The notes under the pieces were generated by a model. It ran no database searches and was not told where the DNA came from. It saw only the letters and a program-made list of their open reading frames with translations. This document shows positions 33,921-45,584 of a stretch of DNA of 64,000 nt, piece after piece. The stretch is from Sabellastarte sp. h YS-2021 (lineage: Eukaryota; Annelida; Polychaeta; Sabellida; Sabellidae). A program made the translations under genes and the position numbers. The stretch covers positions 87,634,706 through 87,698,705 of the forward strand of contig OZ024934.1 in NCBI GenBank assembly GCA_964017235.1, in the 5' to 3' direction. Numbering within the stretch: the stretch's first letter is position 1; the number at the start of each line of letters is the position of its first letter.

Positions 33921-34417
33921 ATAAATTGAAGAAACATACAAACATTATGTCTAATTCAGTACACAGTTGCTTATAAGTAAAGGGATTTGCAAATTTTGAG
34001 GCACTTTTGTCAAAAAATTACCAGTAGACTTTAAAAATTGTATTTTTATCAAAGCTGTCCAGTTATTTAATGATATTTATGGTTTTGATGATTTTGTGAT
34101 TGGTGTCTTTTTGAAGCTTTTGCTTCAGTTATTGAGGTAGCTAGCTGCTATATGTATTTTATGGTTATAGTCATGAATCTTAAGTGTTTAAAACTTTGAT
34201 GAAATTTATGGTTCATGTCTTGTAATATCTTTTATTATCTCATGTCTCTGATTTTAATGATGGTAATGATTCTGCGCCTGGAATACCTGTATTGCATGAT
34301 TTTTGATAATGATGATGATTTGATCATGTGGATGGTTCAGGTTTGGGGGTGGGGGTGGGAGGTAACTGTGTTGTATATTATAATTTTGATGATGATTTGA
34401 TGATTTTGATGAATCAG

Positions 34418-34543
34418 GTCTTGGAATGGCTTGATGAGATTGGCTTCCCGACGGTTAGACAGGAAGTGGAAGTGGGCGAGTGTCTCAGTAAAGCAGAGCT
34501 TTACAAACATCACTTTGAGACGGGATTTCACAGTGTGGCACAG
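34418..34543 (+). CDS. Exon 6: spectrin-like segment
   Basis: 42 codons, phase 0/0, acceptor gatgaatcag, donor CAG|gtacag. It encodes VLEWLDEIGFPTVRQEVEVG, then LSKAELYKHHFETGFHSVAQ. 'xxWLxxxG ... LSKAELYKHHFE' resembles the helix B/C region of the single spectrin repeat found between Sec14 and DH domains in the MCF2L/PLEKHG4 group. The acceptor is preceded by a (GAT)-rich microsatellite at about 34375-34411, so the polypyrimidine tract is poor. Confidence 0.85.
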
Positions 34544-34821
34544 GTACAGAAGTACTGCTAGAAATTGTCTCTGAATTTTCACATGTAATATACATAGTTG
34601 CGATATAAATCTCAAGTAATTTCCCTGGGGCCGTATTCACAAAAGGGATTAGTGAAATATCAGCAAAAATATATATTAGCTTAAGTTAATCCAAACATTG
34701 CATTGGATTAAAGCTACTATTCATAGAAAAGTTAAATTCAGTTTTGGATATTAAATTTTTTTCCAAAAAGTTCAGCTCTTTCTCTCATTCATGCTTGTCA
34801 TTCTCCCTGCTGTTTGTTCAG

Positions 34822-34938
34822 AATGTAATGTGGCTGGCTGAGAAGCTGATAAAGAAACTAGAAAGTTGTGTGTTACAAGACAAACATGGACAGGAGGGAC
34901 AAAACATGCTAGAATTCTCTAGAACATTCCATACTACA
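34822..34938 (+). CDS. Exon 7: helical segment, donor duplicated downstream
   Basis: 39 codons, phase 0/0, acceptor tgtttgttcag, donor ACA|gtgagt. It encodes NVMWLAEKLIKKLESCVLQ and ends LEFSRTFHTT, amphipathic helix in character and continuous with the spectrin-like region. The donor context GTGAGTACT recurs at 35019, 35082 and 35151, giving degenerate copies of the splice donor in the following intron (separate entry). Confidence 0.8.
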
Positions 34939-35230
34939 GTGAGTACTATTGCCAGTATTGTATATAATGATTGCGTCTATTGTAAATACCTATTTTTTAC
35001 ATGTGGGTACTGATATGGGTGAGTACTAATATTGTTAAATTGGTATGTACCACTACTCTATTGTTCTGAGTACTGACCTCGGTGAGTACTGCTACTGCTA
35101 CACTAGTATATACCAGTACTTTACATCTGGGTACTGATATACTGATATAAGTGAGTACTAGTACTGTTGAACTGGTATATACCTAGTACTGTATATCAAG
35201 TATATATCTGAATGAATACTAATAGTCAAA
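34939..35230 (+). repeat. Degenerate copies of the exon 7 splice donor
   Basis: GTGAGTACT occurs at the true donor (34939) and again at 35019, 35082 and 35151, with an eroded 'aatgaatact' at 35211. Units of 60-80 bp share 'tgggtactgatat', 'gtactgttgaactggtatat' and 'acc'. Confidence 0.75.
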
Positions 35231-35558
35231 CTGGTACATGTTACAGTGTATACTGACATTGTCAAACTATCCAGAATATTCCATTGTATGATGAGTATTG
35301 ATAGTAGTGATAAACTCTGGAAAGTGATAAACTAGCACATCAACACGCGCTATCCTGACATTAGTGCAGGCATTGAAGTACTGTTTTCAATATCAGCACC
35401 ATACACCAATTTGACTGTGTGTATCAGTCGATATAGAAATATTGTTTCTTATGTCATTTACAAAAGAAAAAAACACACGCAAGATATTGAGGAAACATGA
35501 TACATCTAACACCAGATTGCTGTACAATTAAAGGTCAGGTTCTTGGGTGACTTTTTTG

Positions 35559-35702
35559 TAGTAATAAATACTGAGTGTGAGGGCGTTTGTTACAGGATAT
35601 ACGCCCGGCAAAAATTCCAAATAATGCCGAGGGCATTATTAAGGAAATTTTGCCGGGCGTATATCCTGTAACAAACGCCCGAGCATGAGGTATTTATTAC
35701 TA
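35559..35702. repeat. 144-bp near-perfect palindrome
   Basis: Arms meet at about 35630. The 33-nt block at 35581-35613 (GGGCGTTTGTTACAGGATAT then ACGCCCGGCAAAA) is perfectly inverse to 35648-35680. The outer TAGTAATAAATAC (35559) matches GTATTTATTACTA (35690), and the inner AATAATGCC pairs with GGCATTATT. Probably a foldback/MITE-type element. Confidence 0.92.
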
Positions 35703-36619
35703 TTATAAAGACTGGCCTACCTGGTTGAAAGAAATATCTATTTATTTTTACGAGGTGACACGAACAAGGACGCCGCCATATTGTTTTGAATGCATAATCG
35801 CTCTCGTAAAAGCAGACAATTTTACTATCGACATACAATCGAGCAATCGAAACAACACTTCCGTTTCTAAGCGGGCCGTTATTGGAGGTTTTACGCCGTG
35901 CTAATTCTATGTGCACAGACGGATTTTCGTTCACTGCGCACTTCCGATCTTTATAATTAAACATAACCAATGAAGGTACCTTCCAAAAATCACTTGCACA
36001 CTCATAATGGTGAAGGACTGTGAACATGATACTGTGATGGTAGCAACAGTGGCATCTAAAAAGGACACTCCTGAACACAAACACCTTTTCAAGGGATGTT
36101 TAATAATAAAAACAATAGACATATGTAATTAAACAATTGAGTCTAATAGGATTGCTGAGTAATACAGAACCTAAAATAACTATAAACTGAAAAAATTATT
36201 GTCTTACCTATTGTTGATATGATACATTCCCTTCAACCTAAAAGTAGCCTTGCGTCTTGATGATTCGTGAGTTTTAACGTTTAAGTTACGAGATTATTTC
36301 ACGTTTAAATATTTTATTTGACAGCAATTTGGATGTGTTTTATAAAAAAAACTACAAATACCAAAGCACCGTTTTATGTTATAAAAAGTGAAAATAGATG
36401 CTTTTATATCCATGAAAAACGGCGATACTCGAACCAACAAGACCGTCGAATCAAGGATACTTGATTATATTAGTTTTCAAAAAGCTAAATTATAATGAAA
36501 GCTCTGCATTTGATATGTTGGGTCTGATGGTTCAACCTTATTGATATTAATAATACAAATTTACAAGCTACAAAATTTAAATAATTTTTATTATGTATGT
36601 TTGTGTTTTCAAATCTCAG
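35703..36619. other. Intron sequence, nothing recognised
   Basis: Intron between exons 7 and 8. A minus-strand open frame (35590-36084) overlaps the palindrome and is not credible as a gene. Confidence 0.5.
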
Positions 36620-36700
36620 GTATGTAACTTTAAGCAGGAAGTCGAGGCCAAACGTCAACTATATGAAAATGTTCACCAGTTCTTCCTCACATCTGACAAG
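36620..36700 (+). CDS. Exon 8: short helical exon
   Basis: 27 codons, phase 0/0, acceptor tttcaaatctcag, donor AAG|gttggt (weaker). It encodes VCNFKQEVEAKRQLYENVHQ followed by FFLTSDK, a charged amphipathic helix that fits the preceding spectrin-like exons. The exon is short and has no diagnostic motif; the call rests on frame, splice signals and composition. Confidence 0.7.
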
Positions 36701-38257
36701 GTTGGTACTGAAATGATCATGAATGGTATGAAGGTGAAGCAGAGAGTGTGGGAGGGGTTAAAGTTTTGGCTAGTTGTGTATGTGTGTGTGTGTGTTTTGG
36801 AGGTTGGAGTGTGGGAATTTGCAGGTTACAAAATTACTGTTTTTTTTTTTTTTTTTGTTTTTTTTTGTTTTTTAAATTTAAAAATTTATTGAAAGTATAT
36901 TTTTGCAACTGGAATCCAGATATGTTAAAATCAGTAAAAGAAGAAAATAAACTTGGTGTTTATGTCCGTAAAATATGACACTAAAACTTCAAAGGAAATA
37001 AGAATAATCATAATGAAGTATTAAATTTGGATTTTTTTGCTTTATTCAATTATTAATTTTTTTTTTTGGAAAAGGAATATCAATCAGATGCCAGAAACAT
37101 AATTCTGTATAAAAGTACATTGTTATTCAGGAGATTAATGGTTGAGATACCAGTAAAGTTGATTTATTCTTACGTTAAAATGTTACAGAACTGGTAGATG
37201 CTTCTACATGTGACATTTGAACAATTGTCGTTCCTTAAATCTAGAGACCTAGGGCAGCAGTTTTAGGTTTAAATGAATTACTTCCTGATATTTGTAGGCC
37301 CTCTTGATGTTTTGCACTTGGTAACCTCTCCTTATTTTCTCTATGCCACTGCATGGATTCATTTAATATTGACAGTTGACAGTTAAACCCAGAAGCATGA
37401 GTGAAATGATTTTTGTTATGTATTCCCCCAATCTAAACTAACTGTGTATGTTAATAAACATGAATATTAAGTTTTATAATGACAAATATGCTAACAAATT
37501 TCCCAACAAGTCGGATTTGTTGTAGTTGAGATCACATGAAAAACACAGAACTATGTAAAGGGTGCAGGTTTCCCCTTTACACTGGTTCACAAGCCTTTAC
37601 TTTATTTGCAAATTAATAGAAAAACATTTCACAATCTCTGACAAGTAAAGTTAATGGCGCTAATTTTTAACTAAAATGTTCACTTAATTTCATAGTATGT
37701 CCAGTGTCATTGTCCACTGCCAGTCAAAATATTTGGGTGAAAACATATATTAATACATGGTAAGAGTGGTACAATTAGACATGGTGAGATAGGTGCAACG
37801 AATTCGCTGATCATTGGTTAAACTGGGTCCAAATTTGTGTCTTTACAAGGTTAGCTATTTCTGACTTAAAAGAAAACAATGTCCAAAGTGGTAACATTTG
37901 CAGATGAAAAATATGGCATAAACTAGTGTTGGCTTTACAAGTTTATGCCGATTCATTGTGAAAGTGAGTCTGTAAATTGCAGTAATTCATTCATACAGAA
38001 AGTCCATAAATCTTGTTAACAATTTTTAGAAAAAAAAATATACTTGCATGTTTTTTTTTTCAACCTGGATATTATTGAAGAGAAGAAAAATATACCTAGG
38101 ATTGATCCCTTCAAATCATATCTGTAGAGAAATTAATTAAGTTTATTTCTACTTGAAGAGAAATTTAAGGATTTTCCTAAAACAGATTTTTACTTGAGGA
38201 GAAATTCAGAATTTTACTGAAAAGGGATTTGACAATGTGTAATCTGGATTTTTTTTT
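36701..38257. other. Intron with low-complexity runs only
   Basis: (GT)n at 36779-36797 and T-rich runs at 36839-36872 and 37055-37069. No other feature supported. Confidence 0.55.
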
Positions 38258-39220
38258 TACCCCACAGCCCTTAAGGGCTGTCGGGGTATTGTTTTCACCC
38301 GTGGTGTCCGGATGGGTGGGCGGGGGGGGGGGGAGAGTTTGTCCAGCCTGTATGTCAGAAACTGTAAGGTGTAGGAAGTTGATACTTGATAGGTGTGCAA
38401 CGTCATGGTCTGACCTTGATTTGACCTTTGACCTTGCCATAGTGGCCTTGACCTATAAAAGCTTGTCTGGGCTATATCTCGGAAACCGTAAGGTGCAGGA
38501 AGTTGATACTTGGTATGGACACTGGCTAGGGAGTGTAATTGTGCAATGTCATGGTCTGACCTTGATTTGACCTTTGACCTTGCCGTAGTGACCTTGACCT
38601 ATAAAATCTTGTCCGGGCTATATCTTGGAAACCGTAATGTGTAGGAAGTTGATACTGGGTAGGGACATTGGTTAGGGGGTGTAGGTGTGCAACGTCATGG
38701 TCTGACCTTGATTTTGCCATAGTGACCTTGACCTATAAAATCTTGTCTGGGCTATATCTTGGAAACCGTAAGGTGTAGGAAGTTAATACTTGGTAGGGAC
38801 ATTGGTTAGGGGGTGAAGGTGTGCAACGTCATGGTGTGACCTTGATTTGACCTTTGAGCTTGCCGTAGTGACCTTGACCTAAAAAATCTTGTCCGGGCTA
38901 TATCTCAGAAAGCGTAAGGTTTAGGAAGTTGATACTTAATAGGGACATTGCTTGGGGGTTGTAGGTGTGCATCATACTTTTTAGTTTACTGATTAATGCT
39001 GTCATCTTGCTATTGAATTGTCTTGTTTTAATACTTTATCTTTGCATACATTTTCTTTCTCTTAGATGTTATTTTCTCTACTTAAACATCATTTTGACCT
39101 TAATTTAACTGACACTGCTCTGAAAGTATCCCGATCTTTGTACTGTTTCACTACTTCTATATCTCATGGTGTTGAAAACTCTTTGCCCAGGCTGTGGGGT
39201 ACGGGCATCTCTGATGCTAC
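38258..39220 (+). mobile_element. Family C element with ~147-bp array
   Basis: Same 5' hairpin as 33012 (TACCCCACAGCCCTTAAGGG ..., 38258-38288), same inverse GGCTGTGGGGTA (39190-39201) and 3' hairpin GCATC-tct-GATGC (39205-39217). Between them about five units carry 'gctatatct(c/t)ggaaaccgta' near 38350, 38471, 38617, 38751 and 38897, and 'gtcatggtctgaccttgatt'. It ends 84 bp before exon 9. Confidence 0.85.
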
Positions 39221-39303
39221 TTTTTTTCTGTGTGTGCATGATTTGCATGATATTTTAGCCTTTTTAAACAGTTTATAAAATTTATGTTGTTTTTCCCCCA
39301 CAG

Positions 39304-39372
39304 CAAAACAACAACTACAAAGAATCAATGGAATTCCTAAGTACAGAAAATATTTACAAAGCACTTGGCGAG
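39304..39372 (+). CDS. Exon 9: short helical exon with weak donor
   Basis: 23 codons, phase 0/0, acceptor tttttcccccacag (strong), donor GAG|gttctg (poor beyond GT). It encodes NNNYKESMEFLSTENIYKAL plus GE, helical and in frame with both neighbours. It lies 84 bp after the 3' end of a hairpin-ended repeat element (38258-39220). The weak donor suggests it may be alternatively spliced; skipping it would keep frame (69 nt). Confidence 0.55.
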
Positions 39373-39732
39373 GTTCTGTTTTATACTGCTCATTACATCA
39401 TATGTTTAATTTAGAGGTTTTATATAGAACAGAAGGCACAGTATAACTACAAGAACTGATGCAAGTTCAAATGTATTTACTGATATAAAATGTGAACCCA
39501 ATTTTGAGATCTGAACATTAGTAGGAGAGTTCGAAAAGTATTGGATTATTGGGAGTCTGTACTCGTTTGTCCTCTTGAACATTGTCAATTTTGCAAATTA
39601 TTGTCATAAAAACTGGTATAAAATGAATCTTTCAATATTAATTTCATTAAAAAAAGAAGCACAATGTGTTGTTTATATTACCATGTGGAGTGCTTGTTGA
39701 AGAGTAGAGTAATGATGGAAGGGTATTGTTTG

Positions 39733-39962
39733 TTTGTTTATTTGGGGTTTTTACGTCGCTTTCAACACTGTACAGGTCATATCACGACGGGTAGTAGGAA
39801 GGGCAGAGGAAACCAGTACATATAGTTCGCTAGGGTTCTGTACTGTAAACTGCCGACCAACGGCAAGCAACTACCAGCTTTCCCACGTACGGCCATGACG
39901 GGGATCGAACCCCGGTCGCAGAGGTGGGAGGCGAGAGTGTTACCACTCTGCCACCGTGGCCC
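39733..39962 (-). mobile_element. tRNA-derived SINE (family II), well preserved
   Basis: The minus strand begins GGGGCCACGGTGGCAGAGTG, with A-box-like TGGCAGAGTGG and B-box GGGTTCGATCCCCGTC, then GGCCGTACGTGGGAAAGC, 'acagtacagaaccctagcga', and tail 'gttgaaagcgacgtaaaaac' then 'cccaaataaacaaacaaac'. Confidence 0.85.
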
Positions 39963-40169
39963 CGGAAGGGTATTGGAAAACACAAATTACAACAGTTACT
40001 CATGACAGCCCATACCGTTAGACAAAACGTTATTTTGTGTGTATAAACAGAAATGAACCACAGGTAGAGCAATCATCTGAACGTTGAAGGTTCTTGTTAT
40101 ACAGAGTCTATTGTTCCATGGCCAAAGGATTTCTTGTTTTCAAACATGTGTTGACTTTTTTTATGCCAT

Positions 40170-40345
40170 TTGTTTATTTACTTTTTATTTGGGGTTTTAC
40201 CTCACTGTACACTATACAGGTCATATCATGATGGGTAGTTTTGTAGGCAGAGGAAAGCAGTTTAAACAGTTGGTCAAGGTTCTGTACTGTAAACTGCCAA
40301 CCATTGGTAAGCAACTACAACTTTCTCACATAAAGTTTTGTACAC
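40170..40345 (-). mobile_element. SINE (family II) fragment
   Basis: Minus-strand copy of the tail and middle of the 39733 element ('tttatttggggttttacctc', 'ggttctgtactgtaaactgc'). The tRNA-like head is missing. Confidence 0.7.
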
Positions 40346-40379
40346 ATCCAACCGATCCAGTATGATGAAATCAGACAGC

Positions 40380-40688
40380 CAAACTTAAAAGTGTTTATAA
40401 ATTGCTTATTATTGGTCCTAGAGGTTTGCAATGTGAAACAAACTTACAGGAAATCATGGGCTGGGAATCTTCTGATATGGTCAGATTTGACCTTGAGACC
40501 CTCCTTCAAGGTCAAACAAGGACGGTCAAACTTAAAAGTGCTTATAACTCACTTATTATTGGTCCTAGAGGTTTGCAATGTGAAATCAACCTATAGGAAA
40601 TCATGGCCTAACGATGGTTAACTGGCTTTGGTGAGTTGTCTTTCCGGTGGATACAAATTTGCATTGGTTCTCCAATGCATAGGTCTAG
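40380..40688 (+). mobile_element. Family B element, 5'-truncated copy
   Basis: One and a half 147-bp units ('cttattattggtcctagagg'), then the family B 3' end: CGGTGGATA (40645), hairpin GCATTGG-ttct-CCAATGC (40661-40678), CTAG-TTT (40685). The hairpin differs from the 62647 copy by a compensating base pair (C-G to T-A), so pairing is kept. Confidence 0.8.
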
Positions 40689-40759
40689 TTTTAATTGTTG
40701 ACCAGAATTGGTCACTCAGAACTGTTATTAAATTGTCAGGATGGTGGTATAATAAGAAA

Positions 40760-40905
40760 GGACCTTAGTGGCCTAGTGGGTCAGCAGGTTTGACATATAA
40801 TCGCAGGCTGTGTGGGTTCAACTCCCCCAAGGGGCAATACTGGGGGACCAGTCCCAATATACCCCTGGATGTTGGATGGGACTTAAGACCCAGACATGAC
40901 TAATT
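40760..40905 (+). mobile_element. tRNA-derived SINE (family I)
   Basis: AGGACCTTAGTGGCCTAGTG head, GTGGGTTCAACTCCCCCAAG, 'gggggaccagtcccaatata', 'gttggatgggacttaagacc'. Confidence 0.8.
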
Positions 40906-42627
40906 TGGCACAATTAGAAAGGGAGCGTTTATTACAGAAATTATGATATGGTAAATATAGTAATCTAAGTTGATGAGTATATTTACTGAATACTGAAGTC
41001 ATTCATTTTTATCCAGTCATTATTTTGCCATCAAAAATTGTTTTTGGTTCAGTCTTTCTCATTACACCGTCTTGGGTATATATATTTTTTGAGGTGATTG
41101 TTTTCTAGCCTCTTTTGATTTCATTCATTTTTGGCTGAATGATTTTTGAACAGTTCTTTGTGTGTTCAAGTTATCTGGTATGATTTAAATCCCCCTATGA
41201 GTTTATGTATTCTTTGTTTTCTTTTCTGAAAGATGATTATAATAATTCATTTATTCTGTGAGTGAAGCTATGTTTGTATATTTTATTTTGTAGATTTCAG
41301 GATAACAAGAAATATATTAGTGATTTTTTTTTTACTTTGCAAACAGTGTTTTAGACTGACCATTCTAGAGCACATTAGTACATTTGGTGGACATCAAGAA
41401 AACAGTGAGCCAGAGGAAATTTTAAAGCTTTTTTTGCAAATAAAATCAGTAGTCCAGGGTTGTGCTCCTTGAGTGCCATTGAGATTATTTTTGTGCTTAC
41501 GTCATGTTTGTTTTGTACATGTGATTGATATTTTGACACATTTGAAACCTTTGTTTCTCTACCTGCATTTTTAATGAAGCATAAAAAGTGTAACAATATG
41601 TCACAACATAAATTATGTTTGTCGTGAATAACTAGCATGTAATGCATAAACTATCATAATGTCTGCATTATGCAGTAGAACCTCTGTTATCCAACCTTCT
41701 GTTATCCAGATATTTAATTCTTTGAAGAGATTGCCACTCTTATGAATGTGTGCTTCCCCATTGCTTTATATAAAAATGTGTTCTATTTTTACATAATTCC
41801 TACAGGGACGTAGCTTCTATATAATCCAGTATGGCCCAAGCATATCATTGTATTGGTAGAATCATTACTGAGATATATAAAACACCCCATCCCATAACAA
41901 ACATTGTAGTTAACCACAGCTTTCTGAAAAATTAGAGTGTACCAAAGCAGAAATCCTAGCTTCTTCCCTGCAGTATTGCAGCATATACAGAGGTAGTACT
42001 GTTTCATATAAATGTATTCAATTCAAAAACACAAAGAATGTTTTCTTCCTTTTGAACAATAGCTGAATATGCTATTTAAGAAAGATTAACTAGTGCTTCT
42101 TACTCTTACTGTGGTCTTGCAAGTTCCAAGTAAAGGATGAAGTTTTGAGTCCTCTGGAGTATAAAATAGAAAAAAAAACATTCAGAGAATTTTAATTTTC
42201 TATAATTTAACCTCAATATTTTGACATTTTCTCTAGCTATTCACCTGCAGACAGTATGAACTGATTCAATATGTCAACAGATTTCTACAATTTTCAGATG
42301 GATGAGGAGCTAATTTTTATCATTGCAAAGAGTATGGTACTATTGGTGAAAGATTACCTACCATCCTTGCTCTAGTACTTGTTGGTATGGTAGCAGTACA
42401 TTTTGAAAACAAATTCTGAGATATTTGCATGGATCAGTCAACACCTACCTCAACTGCTGGTTTGACCACATACTTTTTGCACGAATTGTAAATAATATTT
42501 AGTTCAAGCTTAGCTATACCATATATGTCTTGTAGGGAGTTGAGAATAACACACGAGCAATATTCAGTTGAAGCCATTGATTTAAGAGAACTTGTTTATT
42601 AAGTTTGCATATCTATCTTTCTTGCAG
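40906..42627. other. Intron; one pogo-like terminus
   Basis: GCAGTAGAACCTCTGTTATC at 41673 resembles a pogo/Tigger-type inverted terminus. The rest of the intron before exon 10 shows nothing supportable. Confidence 0.45.
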
Positions 42628-42881
42628 CTCTCACTGTGGTATGAGCGCTGTTTGACGTTTCTCCCATTCCACCTCCTGTCCCGTCACACAGCCCACTCCA
42701 CTGACCTACACCACCCACCACAAGATGTCTTCTACCCCTCAGAGGCCTGGGTTCGAGCCCTGGAGAACTACCTCATGTATAATCCCTGTCCCAAACCAGC
42801 ACTACTCAACAAGCTAAAGAATATCCTGCCAGTAATTGATAATCTCAGTGTCAGGAACCAGGCCAGGATATTGGTACACAG
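42628..42881 (+). CDS. Exon 10: helical segment after the spectrin-like region
   Basis: 84 codons plus two nt, acceptor ctttcttgcag, donor CACAG|gtagat (phase 2). It encodes LSLWYERCLTFLPFHLLS, then DVFYPSEAWVRALENYLMY and LLNKLKNILPVIDNLSVRNQ. It is rich in Leu and Trp and codon use is clearly protein-like. The donor region is duplicated 39 bp downstream (GTACACAG at 42874 and 42913). I recognise no named domain. Confidence 0.9.
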
Positions 42882-42952
42882 GTAGATAATTACCTATAAA
42901 TATGATTAATATGTACACAGGTGCTTCATTACTTATAAATATACAGTTCAGT
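42874..42952 (+). repeat. Duplicated exon 10 splice donor (39-bp tandem pair)
   Basis: GTACACAG|gtagataattacc..tataaatat at 42874 is repeated as GTACACAG|gtgcttcattact..tataaatat at 42913. The first copy includes the exon end and true donor; the second is a potential alternative donor that would add 39 nt, but with an in-frame stop (tag at 42883-42885). Confidence 0.85.
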
Positions 42953-43175
42953 ATTTTATAATATGATAATGTAACAATCCTGCAAAGCTTCAGTTTGATT
43001 TAAATTTTTGGTCAATCTAGTTAAATGGTTGGTTGCAAGACCACTGATTGTTCGTGTATCATAGAATGATTAAATTATGAAAATTTATGGAGAGTATTGC
43101 TTAAGGTTTTATCTTTACCTTACATTCTGTGATTAGTGTAAGAGCTTATCTTTCCTTTATTTTTGTTTTTTCTAG

Positions 43176-45167
43176 AATCGAAGTATTATCGCAAGTCATG
43201 AGCCACCCCAAGCAAATACCCACAATGCACCAAGAGTTGTCAGACATTCTGCGATGGAAAGCTAGTATCAAACAAGATATGGACGATGTATTGTTTGACC
43301 TCACTCATTCCAGCCTAGGGGGCGCAACTCTGGGGAATCTAGACAGTCGAATGCCTTCTCGGTTTGGTGGCAGTGATTCCACAGGTCTCCACAAAATGGA
43401 GTTATCACTGCCACATGATCTGATGCCCAGTACACTGTCCTTGAACAGAAGCCATACACCCTCAGTTGGAAGTCTAGATGGGAATCTCACTCTTGAGAAA
43501 CCTAGCGGTAAAAAGTCTAAGGACAGACCAAAGAAACCCAAACGCAAGAATCTGGCCATGCGAGGCTACAAGTCCATAGAGAGCTTGGATGATATAGATG
43601 GAAAAGGAAGTTCAGGTAATCTAACACCAGAGGGTGACTCAGCAGGGAGTAAAGAATCCTCCCAACAGCCAAGCAGATCTCAGACTCCAGCTCATTTGCA
43701 TATTCAAGCGCCTACTCATTCCCATAATTCTCCAGAACATGCTCATTTCCATAATTCTCAAGGACCTGCTCATTTCCATATGCAGGCAGCTGCTCATGTA
43801 CATTCACAACAGCAGCAGAGGTCTGTGACTCCAGGTGCTCTCAAACAGCAGATGTTAGCCAGAGCTGCAAGGAAGGCTGCCAACAGTAACACAGGAAGTG
43901 GGACACATTATGGCAGTGCCCCTAATATAGCATCAGGGGAACTCAGGGTTACCTTTGAAGATCACCTTGGCCCTGAGGAACCTATCTCGCAAAACTTCTC
44001 AAAATCTAGAAGTGTCAGCAACCCTCATATACCAAAGCTGGACTTATCATTTCTGCAAAGTACCAGAAGTCAAGCAAAACAAGATGTAAATTTAATGCCA
44101 GGCATGACTCACACAGATTCACAACAGCAATTAACCAGACAGAGGTCTTATAAAGTCTACGGAGAAAGTCGGCGGAAGCTTACTAACTCCTCAACTAGCT
44201 CTGGATCATATTTATGTATGGATTCCATCCCTGAATCTAGTGATGGATTTATTAATGGAGCTTTAGGGCAGGAGAGATATGTGTCCCTCGATGTACCACA
44301 AAGTCCCAAGACTGCACCAGTACAAGGCCAGAATTTCTGGGGAAATGGCCAGGAAAAGCAAGAACAGAAAATTCCTAAAACCAAAAGAACAAGGTCATCC
44401 TCCCCAAAATACTATGCCAAACTCTTAGCTAATGAAAAGGGAGATCTTCCTTTGTCCTTGACCCTAACTGAAAGTGGTGGGTTTGATTTGACCAAATCAA
44501 ATATAGAGACTGTTGTCAAGAGTAGTTTAAATGCTGAAGAAAAACTGACAATTATGTCTTCTATGTGTGAAGTGCATGGTAGTAAAGGACAGAGTAAGCA
44601 TTCAGATACAGTTCTACAAGGGAAGACAGGGACTCAAAATGGGGATATGCCAGCAGGTGATCTAAAGCCTAATGAAATCCATTCAGATATTTTAAATGAA
44701 CATAAACAAATCAGAAATGGTGTGGATGATAAAACGTATTGGAAAAAAGCCTATTCGGTGGATTTAACTGAATACCAGGAGGCAGGCAAAGAGACGGAAT
44801 TGCAGGTTTCAGCAAATAAGACTATGCCCAAAAGTAGATCTGGTGGAATTAATAGAAAAGACAGAAAAGCAGTGAAGAAGAAAAATAGTGTAAAAATGTT
44901 AGAGCTACAAATTCCAGGTGTTGACACAGACGAGACTTCTGGCAAATCTAGTAACACTGCATTGGAATCCAAGCCACTAACTGTGCCTGTGTATAAAAAT
45001 GTCACGCTGCCTTATGGAATCGACATTGAGGCCTGGATAGACAGACAACACAGTGAGAGGTACAACGGTGACCAGTCAGTGGATTCCTCAGCAGAGGTTA
45101 CCAGTTCTACAGGTACAGAGGTTCTGGAAGAATGTAGGGTGAAGTTTCAGCAAGCTCGAGCAAATAG
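43176..45167 (+). CDS. Exon 11: long disordered Ser/His-rich exon
   Basis: One completing nt, 663 codons and two nt. It joins exon 10 through a split Arg codon and ends AATAG|gtgaga (phase 2). The first 50 or so residues (VLSQVMSHPKQIPTMHQELS ... DILRWKASIKQDMDDVLFDL) finish the helical region. The rest is low-complexity and Ser/Thr/Lys-rich, with a basic patch (KKSKDRPKKPKRKN), a His-rich tract at 43687-43818 (repeated A-H-x-H), a CAG-coded Gln run, several SxS/RSxS phosphosite-like motifs (RSVSNPHIPKL, KRTRSSSPKYY), and a C-terminal ordered stretch YGIDIEAWIDRQHSERY. Probably a flexible regulatory linker. Confidence 0.93.
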
Positions 45168-45584
45168 GTGAGAAAGTCAGAAATACAGTTAAACCCAGAT
45201 AAATTGAATCAGTTTTGGATAATACCAGTCTGTCATAAGAGTAGATCCTGAGATTTTGACATGAAGGAAAGTTCCATTTCACAAAGCTCTTGTTCAATGG
45301 TTTAAGCTGTGATGTGAATTTTCTAACCTATATGACTGGGGTTCAGAGTAATCTCAAATCCAATAGCATAAAACATGAAATTGACTCCATTGTAATTAAG
45401 TCATTGCACAAGGATCAGCTGTTAAAGGTCATAGGAAGCATTTTCAGATCATTCATTAATAATTACATATACATATAAAAGTTCAATTTCTGTAAAAATA
45501 AGATGCGTCTGGACAAGGTTACATGGTATATTCAGTCACTTTCTGTCTGTTTTTTTAAGATTTTCACAACTGTCACCATTATTT

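Noticed and set aside
35590-36084. 164-codon minus-strand open frame
   Set aside because: It runs through the palindrome and intron sequence, lacks any recognised motif, and has no splice or promoter context.
36593-36978. Frames extending exon 8 through the GT and T runs
   Set aside because: They read through the donor at 36700 into low-complexity intron sequence.
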